Shown here piece by piece: positions 1 through 12,632 of a stretch of 64,000 nt of DNA; position 1 is the first letter of the stretch; every line of letters starts with the position of its first letter. The notes under the pieces were generated by a model, which had not been told where the DNA came from, made no database searches, and saw only the letters and a program-made list of their open reading frames with translations. The translations under genes were made by a program, and so were the position numbers. Location: NCBI GenBank assembly GCA_034670405.1, contig JAXDDX010000014.1:5611501-5675500 (forward strand), written 5' to 3'. This stretch comes from Hoplostethus atlanticus. Its lineage: Eukaryota > Chordata > Actinopteri > Trachichthyiformes > Trachichthyidae.

Positions 1-2297
1 TGCCCAGTCCACGGGCTCCTCCAGGATACATCTGCTGCTTCCACTCTGACACAGTAAAGGTGGATGTGGTAGGCAAACGGTCAAACACAGCACATCCTCA
101 ATTATCTGACTTGACCATAGAAACTAATGGAAAGTTGTTAACAGGGGATACTTCAGCTGTACCCCACTGCAGAACGCTGTGAAAAGTGACGAGAAACATT
201 ACAAAACCACTGCGGTCCATGTTGAAGTGTTTGCCAAATATAACATATACAGAAACCCAACTGATAAAAAGGAGATAAGAGAATGGGTAAATTAGCTACA
301 CTACAGTACGCAAGTCATGGATAAGTAAAATCCTGTTATCTTTTGCAGTAAAACAAAAACACTTTGGTGGTAAAGGGTACCATATGCACTTGCTGTGAAC
401 ACTGAACATATTCTGAGTGAGGCTATACTGGCTGAGTGAGCTATACTGAGCTACTGAGCTATACACTATAAATACCTTCAGACCAAAACACACATTTTCA
501 ACATTTGGTATGCTATGCCTTGTGGTACAGTGGTCATGAATCAAAAGGGTGTGAACATGCTAGGCAGATATACCTGTGAGCACGGATCGAAGACTTCTAA
601 GTTTAACTGTCTTCCATCGATGGACAGCCTTTTATGGTATAGGGAATCTGTGACAAAACAAGTTTAAAAAGATGGTTATTATGAAAAGTAACATATGTCA
701 TGAATCAAATGTCCCATGATCACAAACATAAGTGGAGAGTTTGGTACAATAAATAACAATGCACATACTTTTCTTATTGAGAGGCATCGAACCCAGTGTG
801 GTGCCAGTTCAGTTCAGCAATGATTACTGTAAGCGCATGATTGCTCAGATGGGGCAAACAAGCTAATTCATTTAAGGGATTTAGCCAGGAGTGGAAAAGT
901 CTGAAATTGTATACCGCTCTGTAAACTGTGACATTACAGGCAGCCGTCATCCAGCCTGCAAGATAAACAACGACTGATAGCAAGATGTGCAGGTTACTGA
1001 TTGCATATACCAATTTGTGAAATATGTGTAGTAAGTGTTTCTCTCATTCTTTCAAAAATATATGTTGAATGTGAATAACCATTGAATTTTCCAGAAGTAC
1101 ATCAAGTACATAGAAGTACATAGACGTATATCAAGTACATAGAAGGACGTCATTGAAAAAATACACATGTATACAAATATCAAGCTTCGACTTGAGTTGA
1201 TATTGTTGTTGTGTTGGCAGCAGAAACAGCATGGAAACAGCAATCTGCTTGTGCCCTGAGAGCAATATACGCTTATTACGCTGATTACTAACTTACATTT
1301 AATACATGTAAGTATTTACTTACTGGCATTGGAAGCATACTCTCCAATAAAACGCTTTGTCAGGAATCTCACCAGAACAGCTAGGGAGAAAGAGAGAGAG
1401 AGAGAGAAAGAAAGTCAACTTTAGAGGTACATGCAGGGTTTATACCTAGAATGGTTGTGTAATACAAACCTAGAGCTCAATTTCCATGAGCTGGAAACTT
1501 GGTAAATGTGTAAATGTGTTGTTACCATGCACTCAGTCTGCTGGTATTAAACCGTTTTGAAACTGTGCTGCATGGCCATTTTAAAAGTCAAAAGTCACAC
1601 AGTTTCATAAAAACTGCTCCCTGGACATTTGATGACCTCTAGCAGTTAAAATATAATATAACCATGAAACTTCATTTCTCATTTAGACTTGGCAGGCTAA
1701 GCAGTTGTGCTGTGTCATGTAATCTTCTATAAACTGCCCTTTTCCTCTTCTCTTCCCTACGTGTGGAAAAGCATGATCTCAAATGCCATCTGATTTCCCT
1801 CTGAGCCAAAAGGTTAGATTGGTTGAAAATCTTCCAGTTAGCTTCAGGGGACACATTTGTTTCAAAATTCCTTGTTTCATTGGAAACGTAATACCTCATC
1901 AATTAGTCTCAACTTACAACTATCAATCTTCATTTCCTCTCATAATTGCAGTGACTGGGAAGCACATGATTCTATCATCATTACACTCTGGTGTTAGGAT
2001 CACTCTGTTGGTCTAACTTATCTCTAGAATTACATTACATGTGTTCTAATGTACAGTATCAGATACATACAGGGGCAGAGTATGTTAGAGAGACAGACAG
2101 ATTAGTGGTCACAATGACCTCTTTGCTTACTTACAGTATATAAATAAACGTACTCTCTATAGGACACATTTATATTTTACAGACAACGTTGAAAGATCAT
2201 CTAAACAGTACATATACTCTAAATCTAAGTGTCTTTTTTGCTCACCTGATTTTCCAGTTCCTTCGCTGCCCAGCAGAGCCAACTTGATGTCATTCAT
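1..2297 (-). CDS. rergl: RERGL-like Ras-related small GTPase, partial (5' four coding exons)
   Basis: Four coding exons are seen: 2246-2297, 1324-1380, 574-647 and 1-45, the last running off the window. Every junction is GT-AG and in phase. The start is the ATG at 2297, with an in-frame TAA 9 bases upstream. The protein opens MNDIKLALLGSEGTGKS, a P-loop of the form GxxxxGKS. It continues with VRFLTKRFIGEYASN, the start of switch I, then LNLEVFDPCSQ where Ras proteins have DTAGQ, and ILEEPVDWA before the edge. The DPCSQ form and the MNDxKLAxLG opening match RERGL (RERG/RAS-like) rather than RERG itself. Ras proteins cycle between GTP and GDP, but the altered switch regions suggest atypical or poor GTP hydrolysis. 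That is inference. The remaining C-terminal exons lie outside the window. A RASL11/12 or RERG paralogue is a less likely alternative. Confidence 0.9.
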
Positions 2298-2358
2298 AAC
2301 GGTGGGTTAGAAGGGAGCTGCTAAAACACTATTTGGAGGTATGATTTCAGCTATCTAG

Positions 2359-2359
<1 letters not shown>

Positions 2360-2402
<43 letters not shown>
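2360..2402. repeat. (TC)n microsatellite
   Basis: About 21 uninterrupted TC units lie roughly 65 bases upstream of the rergl start codon, so they are within the 5' leader or promoter-proximal DNA. On the coding strand this reads (GA)n. Confidence 0.97.
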
Positions 2403-2404
<2 letters not shown>

Positions 2405-3976
2405 TGCCTTATGCCACTATATGAACTGCACAGACAAGCGTTTGTAAGAGCTGCTTCACTGCTACATATTTCCCTGTGAAAACTGAAAACACACAACGTC
2501 TCTGCTTCCTCTCAGCCAATGAGAAGATTTCCAACACAATACAGACTTGTTTTTTGGATTCATGACAAATATCATCAGTATGTTAAGGGGTAGTTTTAAA
2601 GTTTTCTTTCACTGATGGCTTTTCATTATTCTGCAAGTAGAATACCAAATGCATTGGCTATGAAGAAAATGCTGTACATACATGGTGTGCTACAAGGCAA
2701 TGCAGTTAAAGCAACCCTTCAGTTCAGCACACGCACCTCCATTTCTTGTAAATGTGTTAAAATGATTTTAGGAAAAGACTTTAAAGATAAAATTGAAGAC
2801 GTGGTGCTCTTGGTCCCCAGAGCAGCCAGGTTTTGTACGTGATTATACATGGCCTTTTATAGAAGTATGAGCACTACATGTAAAAGTTCTCCCTAAGTGA
2901 ATATCACTTTAAGCTGCTGGGACAAATATAGGTAATGCAGGGATGGACAGGACTAGAGTGCCTGGAAAAAGATAATACCATAGATAGTGTGTGCAAATTG
3001 CCATGACTACAGAAAAATATCAGCTGCAGAGCATTAAATGCCAACATATATTGAAAGTATAAGGCATGGCTTGACTGCAGGATTAAGGACGTCTGGAGGA
3101 GAGGTACAAAATTCTACTTTCTTTCTTCCCCAACAGTGAAAAAAAAATCAAAACTTCAGTTTCACAAACCACTTTATGAGTCAAAATGTCCCTTCATTTT
3201 TCTCTCTCAACACATTCAGTTTTTCCTGTCCTTTCTGTCTACCCTTTTCATTGTTCACTAAAGGTCACAGAAGTGTCTTGTTATTATCCTGTTATGTTTC
3301 ATTTCAGGTCTGCTGACAGAAAGGTCACACTCCTTATTCAAGAATAAAATACAGAGAGGTACCCCCTGACCAAAACAGCATACCTATAGCACTTTTAAGT
3401 GATTGCTCCATTTGTTCTACTTACTTAGTATTTCTAAAAAAAAAAAAAAAAGAAAAAATCAATGCTAACAAAAGAGGCAATGCTCTATTTAGAAAATGTA
3501 TTACTCATTACAACACATCAGAATGTCAGTTATGAACTGATCTCAAACTGAAACTTGGACAGTATCTGCATTGAGGGTGTAATTTCAGTTCAACATCATT
3601 TCAATAGACCACATCAAGCATCACTAACTGACAAGGGACTCTTCTTAAAAGTGTTGTTTTCCTGAAATCAATTTACATGTTAAGATACACTGAAGATAGA
3701 CATCCAGACGCCAAAGGTTTGGTCAAAAAGGAAACAGGAAAGATCAGGAAACCTTCCTGAACTGAACTATATATTAAAATATTTTTTACATGTGCTGAAA
3801 CTGAATAAGATATTGTTTTACTAGTCCTCAAAAAAACAACCGTCACATTTTCTTGTGTCCGTCTGATGTGAGAGAGGAGACAGCAGCATCTCCTGGGTAA
3901 AAAGAGGTTAGGATGCCTCAGGGGCCAGGGCAGCGCTATGACATGTCTGTGTTGAGGACAATCTCCTGGGAGGTAC

Positions 3977-3981
<5 letters not shown>

Positions 3982-4034
<53 letters not shown>

Positions 4035-4039
4035 CTCTC
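3982..4039. repeat. (CT)n microsatellite
   Basis: Long CT dinucleotide run with a single CG interruption near its end, in the intergenic region downstream of trim66. Confidence 0.96.
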
Positions 4040-4687
4040 AGTCTGCATCATGATCACACATGTAGGCCCTCTGAAGTCTCCAAGACCTCACTGTGATCTG
4101 ATTTAGTTTAAGTTCTGTTTAAACTCTGACTGAACTCATCTTGGCCAATCAGTATTGATCAAAGCTAACTGTAATATAATCAATATTAAAGAAAAACATT
4201 TTAGTTATAAGTGAAAAATTGGCTTCTGAAAATCACAATCAAGGTAATCATCATAAACTACAGTCTGTTTTCCTTCAAGCTGCTGCAGCACAAAGTTTGC
4301 ACAACTGCAGGATACTGGTCGCCATCACTAGCTAGATTATTTATAGAATAAACACCAAATTATTTTAGATGTCCAAAAAATAAATGTCATGGAGGAAGGT
4401 GCCTCTGGTATATACTGCACGGCCATGTCAAGAGGACCGTTGGCAGAGATGAAGAAACCTCCAACTCTTCCTCCCACCTCCAACCGCCACAGGCTGTATG
4501 GAATTATATCAAAATACCAAAGGGAGATGTTAACCACTAGGGGGAACAACAATCTGTCAATCTCTACAAAAATACAAAATGTCATATCTGTACATTCAGG
4601 TAAAGATTCTAGAGATGATTGATGTGTTTCTTGATGTGTTAAACCTTCTGTTGAAAAACAAGTGGTTGTAGTTTGCAGTTGTATTTT

Positions 4688-5081
4688 AAAGCTGCACTAT
4701 GGCGTTTTGGTAAGAAACAAATAAATGTTGTTAAATACAAATTCTTCAAAATCATTTTAAATCTTATCACATATTTCAAAATAATCTATAAAAAGCAAAG
4801 TGAGCCTGCAATAAGTTAGAAGATTCTTCTTTGGTTGTAAATAAATGGGGAAGGCAGCATCACCACAGTTGTGCTACATCCACATCATATGGGACAGACA
4901 GTTTAACCATTCACCTCAGGTTTCAGTTCGTAAATATTTGGGAACTTTTCAATGCATCTTTGGTGCAGTTACATGTGGATTTTATGCAGCCAGGTTCTGT
5001 CTGACTTTAAACTTTCCTCTAAGCTTTTTTTTACATTTGAGAGGTTACATTTTCCTTTCTAAAGCTACATAGCGTAGCTTT
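4688..5081. mobile_element. Candidate MITE with 14-bp imperfect terminal inverted repeats
   Basis: The left end reads AAAGCTGCACTATG at 4688. The reverse complement of the right end (5081 back to 5068) reads AAAGCTACGCTATG, which is 2 mismatches in 14. The right end is itself a hairpin (aaagctac-atagc-gtagcttt). No coding capacity was seen and no clear target duplication was found, so the boundaries and family are inferred. Confidence 0.4.
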
Positions 5082-8000
5082 CTAGTGAAACAGTTGGGGG
5101 GAAGTTTGGAAGGTGCTTTTTGTGATTTTTCATTTAAATGATTTTTGGCTTAATTACCTCATTACCATTGCTAATAAAAGCTATCAGTAATTGCATCCAA
5201 TATATCAAAAACCAAATCACTGGATCAAGGGCTTTTGGGATGGACTGGATGGATTCCCACTTTATAAAAAGTCAGATAGGCTTTCTATCCATAGTTCATA
5301 ACACTAAGTTTTAAAAGTGAGACTAAAAATGCCATCTTCTTGTGTTATTATTAACATGATATCACAGAGACTTGAAATGTCAGATGATTCAACTCGCTAT
5401 TGTTTCCTGAAATACATCAGCGGGCGCCCTGCTGAATGCTCTGTCTGTGCTTTCTTCCCAGTTTAGCTTGCAGTTTTTATTAGTATCACCCCCATTTGGC
5501 CTACATAAACAACTCACCTCACTGTCCCCCAGAAATTGTATTAATTGACCATACAGCTCTGACATAAAACTTTTCATCTGGAACTTTCCATTGGTTTAAG
5601 TGTATTTTTCAGATTATAAAGTTGGCATGTTTTCTTTTTCCAATGATGGTTGGATCACCCCTGCCATACTGCTTTATGGTGTATATCTGCTTAAGTCTTC
5701 AAAAGCCTCTTAAAATGTATTTGTTATTCATTTCCTTTAATTGCATCTCCCTCCAAGGAAACTCGATTGCTATAAATGATGGAAAGTTTTCCACAGCATC
5801 ATCACAATGCTTTGGCATGAAAGACACCAGAGAGACCAGGCACTTCCACTGTAAATATAATGCCCAAAAGCTTAATTTTAGTAAGAAATGTTTTTGTTGT
5901 TATTTGTATTATGTTTTTTACCCATACTTTCCATGACCTGCTTTGGTCTGTTGGCCCTGGCTAGTCTCAATGCACAGGAAAGACAGACACCTGGACAATT
6001 CATCCTCTTTCCATCAACAAGCTCCAGCAGGGCCTGCAGCTTCAGCCACCTCCGTTTTTTCATCCCTCACCACTCACAGAACCCAGCCACATTATATCAT
6101 CCAACACAAACAGGCTGGATGTGTTATTCCTGTGCTTCAGAGGGATTTCAGCATGGAATATTTTAAACATCAGCATGAGAGTTTATTCAGAACAGGGATA
6201 ATAGAATTAGGAAAAGTGGGTGGCACTCCCAAGACATTTTCAAGGGGAGACAAAATTCACTGCCCCCAAAAGGGTGTCGGGACCCTCTGAATTAGTTGTA
6301 ATGGAAAATTACAAATCGTACAATTTCAAAGTGAAAGATTCATAGACAACTTATATAGTTCAAATGCATTAATAGAACTGACCTTCAATGTGCATTAGCT
6401 GACATAGCATCTTTATATGACATTTTATCATAATATTAGGGCTGGAGAAGTGTTATCTACATCCATTTAATGTCTCCCAAAGTAGATAAAGGTGAAAGAA
6501 ATTGTGAACAACAATTTAACATTTCTTGAGACTTATATGATGCTTGCTGATATAGCTATATATTAGGAAAGAAGCTTCCATGAGAAGTGCAACTCTGCAT
6601 GTAGTCCCACCCACTAGGCAGAAGCAGGAGACTGGCGAATGACTGAAACATATCACAATCCCCTTCTGTCAAAACTATACATCCAACTCCAGAAACGGTT
6701 GAAATACTTTGTAAACAATGATCGCATAGGTACGCATTTACAGTACACACTGGTACTGAAAAGTCTGTGCTGACATAAAACATACTTTATCATTTCCATA
6801 TGGAATGGTCTGAGTCTCCTGTAAAATGAGGAATAAAGGACCTGTAAAATATTTTCTCTTAAATGGATTTTTATTGGTATCAGTATATAAGAGAGCATTT
6901 AAGGCTGACTGTTACAGTAAAAAAGGAAAAAGCGACCAAAACTCTCTGAAACAGTTACAGTAACTATACATCAATCAGGAATTATTCTTCCGTCATACAA
7001 TAAGAAATTACATTACATCTATTTACTGCAAAGGAAATAACATTACATTTATTCACTACTCTTGGCATTTATCAAAGAGTGAAAAGACAATAACTTGTGC
7101 AGTAACAACTCTAAAAGTCTAGCAAAATCTATCTTAGGTTGCAGAAAGCATAGCATATTTAAAAACTGGAATTAGGCTATAACTGCAGGAAATATAAAAT
7201 GACTGATTTGTTTCTCTACTTTGTAGCTCTACAAATAGTAAAGACATTTTGTTAAATATCAATGCTGAATGAAATCAGTATCATACACTCTTATTAAGCC
7301 TGAGATATATAGATAGGGAAACATTTTGCCTAAACACCAGTGACATACAAATGTTACACACATGCAAAGCTAGCTCATGATTAAGTGCAGAATTAAAAAT
7401 GCCTTATGATGAAAGTACAGTGCATGATACAGTTTTGATTGATCAAAGACATCTAGATCCATTGATATTAAATCTCTCTAACAAACAGGAAAATTCAAGA
7501 TGTCCTGTTGAGCTCTTGACACAGTACTGAGGCAAGAGCGCCCTCTATCACTCACACTCCATATCACTCTGGTGAAAAAACACTCTACAACAAACAGGAA
7601 GTCTCCTTCAAATGTACTGAGAAACAGACGGAAATAATTAAAAATCACATAATTAAACCCATGACAATTGCCTGCAATCGTTTTGTTACTAAAATGAAAA
7701 TAGACAAATATAATAAAATAAAGTTCTATATAGTTTCACATATAGAAATATGTCAAACATTTGCCAAGATGGTAAATATTTACCAATATCAAATTTTCAA
7801 AGTGCTGTATATAATCAGGGCTTTAATGGTTTATTTTCACCTACAAATTTTCTAAACAAACTACAGCATACTTTATGTATATCACATAATTTAAGGTATC
7901 TGATTTCAGGAGGTCTGTAGGTAAACTACAGCAGGTCCATTTGGTGCAAATCATCAATTGCCAAAATATGACAGGCTGGTAAGGCTGTAACAGTTGAGCA

Positions 8001-8304
8001 TCACTCTACTCTGGTAATAGGCATATCTTGGGGCTGAGCATGCAACCCAAGAAACTCAAAATTCTTGTTTATTTACTTTTGTTTTTGTCCAAATCTGCAG
8101 GGACAGACATTAGTTGCTCTTAGGTAGAAACGGGTAGCACAATTCATTAATCAATCGTTTCATTATGTTCAGCTGCCATTGGATGGCAGCACCACAATAT
8201 TATTGGAAACCATAATACTATGTTGCTTTCTGAGTGCAATTTGGAAATACTGTTACAGCCCTATGGGTTGAACAACAAATGAGTAGAATTAGACACAAAT
8301 ACAG

Positions 8305-8310
8305 TTTATT
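8305..8310 (-). promoter_or_regulatory. trim66: Polyadenylation signal AATAAA of trim66
   Basis: The minus strand has AATAAA 35 bases beyond the trim66 stop codon. This would give a very short 3' UTR. A second TTTATT further downstream, near 8073, could serve a longer transcript. Confidence 0.55.
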
Positions 8311-8344
8311 CACATCTGCATGGCTCTGCTCCATTCACCCCAAG

Positions 8345-9598
8345 TTAGAAGTGATGTCTTCTGGAGTTGAGGGAGTGTCTCCTCTTCCTCTTCCTGTGGC
8401 ATTGCTCCCTCCTCTCTGGCCAGGGGAAACCACTCTGAGTGGTCTTGTAGGCCTCATCATACTCATCACTGTCAGAGTCCGCCTCAGCCACGGGGAAAGC
8501 TCTGTCAGGGAAGACTTCTTTCAGCTTGGAGCTGAAGAAAGCCTCCAGGCTGCGGCCTGCCTGTGCCACCTCAGAGTCAGGCTGGAGTCAGAGAGAGGTA
8601 TAACACACAGATCAGTGCTATTAAACTGATGATTTCAATCAGTAAAATGATTTATAGAAGGAACACACAACATAACAATTTCTCACTTACATAATTGAAC
8701 TTTGCACAATTCTGGAACATAAGGTAGACATCAGCGACAAACTCCTCAGGTGAGTAATAATGATGTGTATTCCCCTTGTTGAGCTTGACCCTGATCACGG
8801 ACAGGTCCATGGGCCTCTTGATGATCTGGTAGTAATGTCGAGCCTGTGCACAAAAGCAGTCTCATTTCAGAGTTTAAAAGATATTACGGGCATTGTCAAG
8901 TTGTTTTCCCATCCCAACTGGCTTGCAATGATTTTATATCTTCCCAAACAACTTTAGTTCCTTCTAACTCAACATATTTACCCGATAGCTCCCAGTGCCT
9001 CCAAAAGGCATCTGAAATATGTTCCAGAAACCAAGTTATGCATCATTGTGACAATTACCCCACCACCTATGTATAGTGTACTTACTTGAACAAAAATGCC
9101 CCTACAACACTCAAAAATATATTGGCATTAGGCCATTTTGGCAATTTCTGCCTTAATGATGTTTGCTAGCAGAAGCTGATTCCAAATCCGCCAATCCCAG
9201 TTCCTCCCCATGCTAACAGATTCCTTGTAAACAATGTTGGTGGCTAAAATTTTGCAATAAAGGGACAGCAATGCATAGACAGACTTAAGAGTATTGATAG
9301 TGTCTTAAATGCACTTGAACTGCACTGGAATCAATGGGAGCTGAAAGGTTAGCATAACCCAATATCAAATTACTGACAAATGAAGCAGTAACCAGAATGA
9401 ACATGATGAGATGAGGGAAACTCTTGATGATACTGGTATGTTCCTTTAAGTATAATGAAAAATAAATGAGATTGCAGAGTGGAGCTGGCTTTTAACTGGA
9501 CAGTAAGAAAAAAGATCACTCACAAGTGGACTGACAGGCTCATGGAAGGGAGCACTTAGGATGTTACTGCAGATCAAAAGAGTCAGTCGCTCACATTT
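8345..9598 (-). CDS. trim66: trim66 exons 15-17: bromodomain and basic C-terminus
   Basis: Exons 9524-9598, 8691-8843 and 8345-8581 code residues 1070-1223. They give [12 protein letters not shown] and PFHEPVSPL (helix Z and the start of the ZA loop), then [15 protein letters not shown] and [16 protein letters not shown] with the acetyl-lysine-contacting Asn, and the final helix [26 protein letters not shown] acidic stretch and a basic HRKRKRRHS motif, probably a nuclear localisation signal, follow before the TAA stop at 8345. Confidence 0.95.
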
Positions 9599-12587
9599 CT
9601 ATGAAGAGTGGACCAAGCGTGGAAGAAAAAGACAATGATTAGAAATGCAGGAAAAAAGAATACAAACCACTGGTCAGCATTATTAATAGTGGAGATTAAT
9701 ATTATTATTCCTTATTGATTATTATTATTATTATTATTATAATTTCAATAGCTTTGATGGGTTCCTGAAAGGACTCACTCTCTGGTCACATGCAGACAGT
9801 CCATGTGCTGATGTGTGCTGCCCAGATGTTCTCTCGTTCTCACAGTCGTACTCGACCTCTGGCTGCATGATGTTCCTACACAGGCTACACACCCAGTCAC
9901 CCCTAAGCAGCATCAGAAACAACATGTTACTAGCAATAAATCCACACAAACTTCTTAATAGGAGGTGAGAGGATAACACTTGGAAAATCCAACCTTGGAT
10001 GATCTTCCACTGTTATACACCATCAATCTGTGATGCTCAACGCATTGTAGGAGTTTGAGATTAATGTGTTGTAATTTATGTAATGTTGCATCCACTTTCC
10101 CTCCACCTGCCTCATCTACTTCTACTTCAGTTAGTGATTTCCTACATTTCCCAGAATGCTGTTCAACAACCACCAGAGAACATGTCTGAACTTGTTGCAT
10201 TCAGTAAGCGTAGGTAAAGGAAGCAAAGGTAACGAGTCTTGTGGCTGCATTGCATTCTGGTCTATCTCCACTGTCGGTGGAGAAATTGGTATCTACGCCT
10301 CTTCTATGATGGATTTCTCCCTGTGTGATTGTTGAATGTCGGTGTAAAGTGGTGAGTCTAGAAAGAAGCCCTTGCTCTTCCATTTTGAGGGACTGACACC
10401 AAAACCTGACATTTACCATTGATGTTTTATATAGTTGTTATATAGTTATATAGTTGTTTTATATATGTTCTGCTATCAAACTGCACTGGAAATATCTCAA
10501 TGTGAGGTCACGTCATCTACGTTTGGCCAGTTTTACACCACCAAACAACAACGTGGGCCCAGAAATGTAAGGTACATCACCAATAGCTGTTTTGAACAGT
10601 GTTAATGTGTTTTAAGTTACAGTATGAGAAGCTTACGTAGGGAAGCTTAGTAGAGACGGGATATGGCAAGACAGGTGGAAGACTTTGGGACATCGGTCAC
10701 AGCACAGCAGGTCCCCTCCAATCAGACACACAGCACAAAAGTCCTCACTCTCCATCTCCACATTGTCCTGTTCAGGCTGAACCTCCTCTGCCCCCTCACA
10801 ACCCCTCTGAGGGCCAGGGTTTGCAATCAAAAGGGGCCTCTGACCAGGACCAACCAGAGATTCCTTTTCCTGGTCAGAACAAAGTGGTTGTGGATCATCA
10901 GCGGTTAGATCAGGCTCTGATTCTACATCTGGCTCAGACTCCAAAGAGCCTTGAGAATCTGCAGGCTGATCAGATAAAATGTCAGAATCAGTCTCAGCTT
11001 GAAAACCAGGATCAAAGTCAGGCTGGATGTCCGACTCTGCTTCAGCATCGCCTGATTCCACATCTGCGTCCAGCTCTTCACCATTCTCTGATCCCGCTGC
11101 TGCATCCGACTCCGGGTCTGCTTCATATTCAACGCTTGGCTCTGACTCCCCGGCAATGTCTGACGCCCCACAGGGCCCCATCTCTCCAGAAGCAACCAAC
11201 TTAATGAGAGAGTGAAGTTCCGCTTCAGATGAAGACTCAGGGTGAAGGTCAGATTCTGGTGACGCATCTGATTCCAGGTGTGGGTCAGAGTCTGGATCGG
11301 CCTCAGAAACAATTTCTACTTCCGAGACCGACCTGGGATCTGAGTCGGTGTCCAGGTCAGCTGCAGAGTAGCGCTGAGGCACATATTTAGGGTCAGTGGA
11401 TGGAGATGGCAGAGATCTGTGTCTCCCTTGGTGGTGGAACTCACTGATGGCTGGTGGTGTGGCAGATTGACTGGGGCTTTGTTGCTCTGTATATGGCGGT
11501 GTTATGAGTGACAGGGTCCTGCTGGTCTCAGAGCCTCCAGCTTTCCCCTACATAAACAACACAGAACAGAACAGAACCGAACTGGTCTCATTAGAAACAC
11601 TGGACCTTAACTGAATGACACACTGGCCCTGTTTGAGGCACAGACCATGTAAAAGCTATTCCATACTCGCCACGTCCACGGAGCAGGAACAAAAAAAGAT
11701 GCAAACACGGTTGATCTTTGAAAGCAAAATTGACACTTTTGAACCAGGTGTGCCTTGAAGACGCTAGTTGGATCAACACATGTCAAATTAAACAAATCAA
11801 CCATTTGTTTGCTCTGTGGAGTAACAGTTACAGCCAGGTTACCCATCTGCTTTTAGTCGTAGTTCATCATTAAAACAAACATACACAAATTCATTCATTC
11901 AACAGCATGTTAACTAACCTGTCTGGTGATGTCTCAGATCTATTATCTATTATTACCTTTAATAAACCTTTAATAAACTGTTAAAACAAAAAATGACACT
12001 ACCTATATACCTATATATCCCCCCGCACACATCTGGATGCAGTTCATTTAAAAAAAATGATCTTCTCCCCGTGGATAAAAGGGTGGTGCAAATTAAGATG
12101 GGTATTACCCACAAGATTGTGTACAAATGTGCACCTCCCTACCTATCCAACCATTTTAATCTAGTTAAAAACAACCACACCCACAACACTAGAGGCAGTC
12201 TAACAAATTGTATTCCTATGAGATTTAAAAAAAAAATTTAAATACAGCCACATGTGAATGGAACAAGCTGCCTATCTCCCTTAAGCTAACCCCGGTTGAG
12301 AGGAGATTTAAATCAGATCTCAAGAAATGGCTGTTAAATAATTTGTAGATTTATAAATGTTTGCATGTTTTACTGCTTGTTTTATTTTATTTTTATTTTT
12401 TTCTAATGTCATTCTTGCTTGACACTTTCTTATTCAATCTGCCATCTTGTACTGCGATAGAGGACCACAATGGAAATAAGCCCTCGGGCTTTTTTGTGTA
12501 TTTTAATCCTCGACAATTTTATAAAATCTTATATGGAGTCTGTATGATGATCAGCCTGTCATGTATGTTTGAATTTTTGTCAAATAA

Positions 12588-12632
<45 letters not shown>

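Larger units (their letters stand above)
2298..8304. other. Intergenic region between rergl 5' end and trim66 3' end
   Basis: No coding exon was recognised on either strand. The open frames here are short and have no splice-consistent neighbours or familiar motifs. The stretch contains two CT-rich microsatellites, a 16-base A run at 3436-3451 and a candidate small inverted-repeat element at 4688-5081. The rergl promoter should lie in the first few hundred bases, but no TATA box or CpG island stands out. Confidence 0.6.

Noticed and set aside
5622..6290. Cluster of plus-strand open frames of 90 to 115 codons
   Set aside because: The frames overlap each other in different registers, with no conserved motif; treated as intergenic noise.
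8234..8629. 131-codon plus-strand open frame
   Set aside because: Antisense to the trim66 terminal bromodomain exon and short 3' UTR.
10821..11204. 127-codon open frame on the plus strand opposite trim66 exon 13
   Set aside because: It is the antisense shadow of the Asp/Ser/Glu repeat tract; the minus strand frame carries the PHD finger and fits the splice phases.
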